A stretch of 64,000 bases of DNA, taken from Paenibacillus sp. FSL R5-0912. GTDB lineage: Bacteria; Bacillota; Bacilli; Paenibacillales; Paenibacillaceae. The position numbers and the translations under genes are program-made. The stretch covers positions 5,146,001 to 5,210,000 of the forward strand of contig NZ_CP009282.1 of the NCBI RefSeq assembly GCF_000758605.1, written 5' to 3'. The notes beneath the pieces are model-generated. The model had not been told where the DNA came from. It was given only the letters and a program-made list of their open reading frames with translations, and searched no databases. Positions 61,629-64,000 of the stretch are shown here, piece after piece (within the stretch, counting starts at the first letter, position 1; every line of letters starts with the position of its first letter).

Positions 61629-63931
61629 TATGCCATCATCCCTTCACCCAGCGGAAGCTTCGTACCTGCAACATCCACCTTCACCAGCCGTCCGTAAATC
61701 ATAACCTCAGTGCTTCCACCCTCTATGGCTCTGAAGCTAACCGAATCCTTGTTCACAATAATTCCGAGCAGCACGCCCTCAACCCTCACCTGGAAGCTAT
61801 AGGAGGTCCAGCGCTGCGGCAGTGTAGGCTGGAAGGACAGACGGGTACCATCAGAACGCATGCCGCCGAAGCCGTACACAATGTTCATCCAGGCTGCTGC
61901 AATCGAAGTTGTATGCAATCCTTCTCTGGTATTTCGGTTGTAGTTATCCAGATCCAGCCGGGTAGCGAATTCGAAGAAATGATACGCTTCCTCATGTTTG
62001 CCGACTTCACTGGCCAGAATGGAATGAATGGACGGCGAGAGTGAAGATTCATGGATACATCTGGATTCGTAGTATTCATAATTCGCAAGCTTGGCTTCTC
62101 TGGAGAACTGTCCGTTATATAAGAACATGAACATCAGCACATCCGGCTGCTTGATCATGTCATAGCGGTACAGGCGGTCATAAGACCAATTCGAGTAGAG
62201 CGGGAATTCGGATACCGGAATCGAGTGAATATCAATATGAGGCATATCAAAAAATCCGTCATGCTCCTCATACACCCCGCTCTCCGTATCCAGCGGAATC
62301 TTCATATGCTCGTGTTTGTTGTCCCAATCCGCCAATTCCTCTTCGCGGAGCTCCGTTTTGGCAACAACGGCTGCATATGCTTCAGGCGTCTTCACCTTCA
62401 TCTCGGCAATGGTTTCGAGTGTGAATTCAAATAATTTCTTAGCCATCAGATTGATATAGCAGTTATTGTTGACCATCAGCTGAAATTCGTCAGGTCCCAT
62501 TACTCCGAAATAACCGTATTCTCCGCTGCGCTGACCCCACTGGCCGCGGGTTGCATAGAAGCGGCTGATCTGAATCAGCATCTCAGCACCTTTGCTGTAG
62601 AGGAATTCCCGGTCACCTGTATTCTTCACATAATGCCAGATGCCGTAGGAAACAGCTGTTCCAACATGCAGCTGAAGGTTAGAGTGCTGCCACAGATCAC
62701 AGCTCTCAGTCCCGTCAATCGTGGCAATGGGATAAAAAGCACCTTCGCAATCCACATCCTTCCCGCGCTGCATGGCTTCCGGCAGTGACTTATAGCGGAA
62801 CTCCAGCAGGCTGCGGGCCGCCTTCGGATTATTGAACATATAGAACGGCAGACAGTAGGATTCCGTATCCCAGAAGGCCAGACCGCGGTATGCTTCTCCC
62901 GTCAGCCCTTTGGCACCGATGTTATAGCCCGGATGATCTCCATGATAGGTCTGATACAGCTGGAAAATGCAGAACCTTATCCCCTGCTGATTCTCGGGAT
63001 CGCCTTCAATAGTGATATCACTGGTTGCCCAGATACCACTCCAGTAAGAGGCTTGGTCAGCAAACACCTGTTGCTTTTCCAGCCCGCTTACCCCGGCCGC
63101 AAGCTCCATACCTTCAGCCCAGAGGCTATCCTCCGTACGGGAGGCTTTGTTGTCCGCCGCATTCACGACGAGCTTGGTGAAGGAAGCCGGTTCTCCTTGA
63201 GACAGTTCAAGAGAGAACTTCCGTCCGATGAACCGGTCACGCTCCACAAGCTCTGTATTTAGTGGCTGGGAGGACTGAAGTATAAACCCGGAGAAAAGCT
63301 TGTTCCCGGTTGTCAGCGTACTTCCCAGGATAGCTGTAACTGCCTCTACGTCTCCGCTGCGCAGCTGCTTCCACATGCTCTGGCCGTGTTCTTCGTGGAT
63401 CATGTTGAAATCAAGACCCGTACAGATATCTACACTCCCCGTGAAGTTAAGCGGCTCAAAGGTGATCTGCTGCAGACCCAGATGAGACATTGTCATACTT
63501 ACCAGGCGCGCGAAGCTGATCTGCAGCTGTTTGCCGTCCGGCAGATGCCAGATGAATTCCCTCCGGAATGTCCCGGTACGGAAATCCAGTCTGCGGGAGT
63601 AATTCGTAACCTTGCTATGAGCCAGATCGAGCTGTAAGCCATCAACGGATATTCGCGTATACAGCCAGTCCACCGCATTCACCATATAACGGAGTGTCCG
63701 GATAATGCCCTTATAATGGTTGCCGACATTCATCTGCTCGTTTAGCCCATTCAAGTAGCTGCCAGGCAGTGAATCTCCGCTGTACCCTTCTTCGGCATAC
63801 CCCCGCACGCCCATATACTCATTGCCCAGTGAAAAAATCGATTCCGAGGTCCGGTTACGCTCCGGATCAAAGCCCTCTTCTATTATCGCCCACGGATCGA
63901 CCTTCAGATATTTGTCCGCCACTTTTGCCAT
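61628..63931 (-). CDS. GH65 glycoside phosphorylase (GPDEF type)
   Basis: A 767-residue GH65 enzyme with a different active-site flavour: catalytic Glu482 lies in VMGPDEFQLMVNNNCYINL, where Tyr of the classical GPDEY is Phe. WDTESYCLPFYMF and IHESSLSPSIHSI (in place of HGSSLSP) are also diverged. These features recall the glucosylglycerol and glucosyl-rhamnose phosphorylase group rather than maltose phosphorylase, but this is inference from memory. The ATG 63931 has AAGGAG nine bases upstream. The 69 bases beyond it are open in the same frame and could belong to an upstream gene; they are too short to assign. Confidence 0.85.
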   Translation of the reverse strand: MAKVADKYLKVDPWAIIEEGFDPERNRTSESIFSLGNEYMGVRGYAEEGYSGDSLPGSYLNGLNEQMNVGNHYKGIIRTLRYMVNAVDWLYTRISVDGLQLDLAHSKVTNYSRRLDFRTGTFRREFIWHLPDGKQLQISFARLVSMTMSHLGLQQITFEPLNFTGSVDICTGLDFNMIHEEHGQSMWKQLRSGDVEAVTAILGSTLTTGNKLFSGFILQSSQPLNTELVERDRFIGRKFSLELSQGEPASFTKLVVNAADNKASRTEDSLWAEGMELAAGVSGLEKQQVFADQASYWSGIWATSDITIEGDPENQQGIRFCIFQLYQTYHGDHPGYNIGAKGLTGEAYRGLAFWDTESYCLPFYMFNNPKAARSLLEFRYKSLPEAMQRGKDVDCEGAFYPIATIDGTESCDLWQHSNLQLHVGTAVSYGIWHYVKNTGDREFLYSKGAEMLIQISRFYATRGQWGQRSGEYGYFGVMGPDEFQLMVNNNCYINLMAKKLFEFTLETIAEMKVKTPEAYAAVVAKTELREEELADWDNKHEHMKIPLDTESGVYEEHDGFFDMPHIDIHSIPVSEFPLYSNWSYDRLYRYDMIKQPDVLMFMFLYNGQFSREAKLANYEYYESRCIHESSLSPSIHSILASEVGKHEEAYHFFEFATRLDLDNYNRNTREGLHTTSIAAAWMNIVYGFGGMRSDGTRLSFQPTLPQRWTSYSFQVRVEGVLLGIIVNKDSVSFRAIEGGSTEVMIYGRLVKVDVAGTKLPLGEGMMA

Positions 63932-64000
63932 ATTTGATTTCTCCTTCTCTAAGGGAATGTTCCGCCCTTCCCGCAGTTGTCCACGGAGGTACGGACGCTC

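Noticed and set aside
1..64000. tRNA, rRNA, prophage or insertion-sequence genes
   Set aside because: I looked for transposase DDE proteins, integrases, CCA-ended cloverleafs and rRNA blocks and saw none; small tRNA genes could be missed by eye.
63932..64000. End of an upstream gene at the right edge
   Set aside because: Only 69 bases with more than one open frame remain; one frame ends in TAG just before the GH65 gene, but nothing identifies it.

Overview
The window is a stretch of Firmicutes chromosome. It most likely comes from a Paenibacillus-type endospore former (order Bacillales). The evidence is a complete eight-gene spoIIIA sporulation operon inside the folD-nusB-asp23-accCB-spoIIIA-yqhV-efp-pepQ-yqhR-yqhQ-yqhP-yqhO-mntR gene order known from Bacillus, a spore photoproduct lyase gene, strong GGAGG ribosome-binding sites, a Met T-box, and many YesM/YesN-type two-component systems next to sugar ABC transporters. 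No rRNA, tRNA, prophage, insertion sequence or CRISPR array was seen. The assignment to Paenibacillus is inference; no database was searched.

Layout. 1-4.8 kb (minus strand): folD (cut by the window edge), nusB, a DUF2273/AmaP/Asp23 envelope-stress trio, and accC-accB. 5.0-11.0 kb (minus): spoIIIAH to spoIIIAA with a sigma-E-like promoter, then yqhV. 11.7-14.3 kb: a YitT-family membrane protein (plus), a block of 51-bp tandem repeats, and aspartate kinase (minus). 14.6-21.8 kb: efp, pepQ, yqhR, yqhQ, a yqhP-like gene, the patatin-like yqhO, a GHL10 glycosidase-like protein and mntR. 21.9-23.7 kb: splB and ccdA. 23.8-27.2 kb: a zinc uptake locus, znuA-znuC and then znuB, whose last two genes are separated by about 730 bp of short tandem repeats and hairpins; its promoter carries two Zur-like boxes. 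27.3-30.5 kb: metG with a complete sigma-A promoter and T-box, yidD, zur. 30.7-33.0 kb: a large secreted copper-amine-oxidase-N-domain protein.

33.4-36.5 kb (plus): an iron-siderophore module, consisting of a Btr-like AraC/periplasmic-binding fusion regulator, a Fur-boxed FeuA-like lipoprotein and a 3'-truncated nitroreductase. 36.6-42.5 kb and 49.3-56.0 kb (minus): two sugar ABC importers, each with a binding lipoprotein and two permeases but no ATPase, and each with its own YesM/YesN sensor-regulator pair. Between them, 42.9-48.9 kb holds the anaerobic fermentation genes pflA, pflB and adhE, with FNR-like, Rex-like and cre-like sites upstream. 56.1-63.9 kb (minus): two alpha/beta hydrolases, a GNAT acetyltransferase, beta-phosphoglucomutase and two GH65 disaccharide phosphorylases.

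How the genes fit together: Zur (29.996-30.457 kb) probably controls znuA. The GH65 phosphorylases split alpha-glucosides to beta-glucose 1-phosphate, which PgmB turns into glucose 6-phosphate for glycolysis. PflB and AdhE dispose of pyruvate and NADH without oxygen. I did not find a clear undescribed multi-gene system. The most unusual signals are the repeat-filled gap inside the zinc operon, the 51-bp tandem repeats, and the class-II-like FNR promoter with a 15-bp perfect inverted repeat upstream of pflB.
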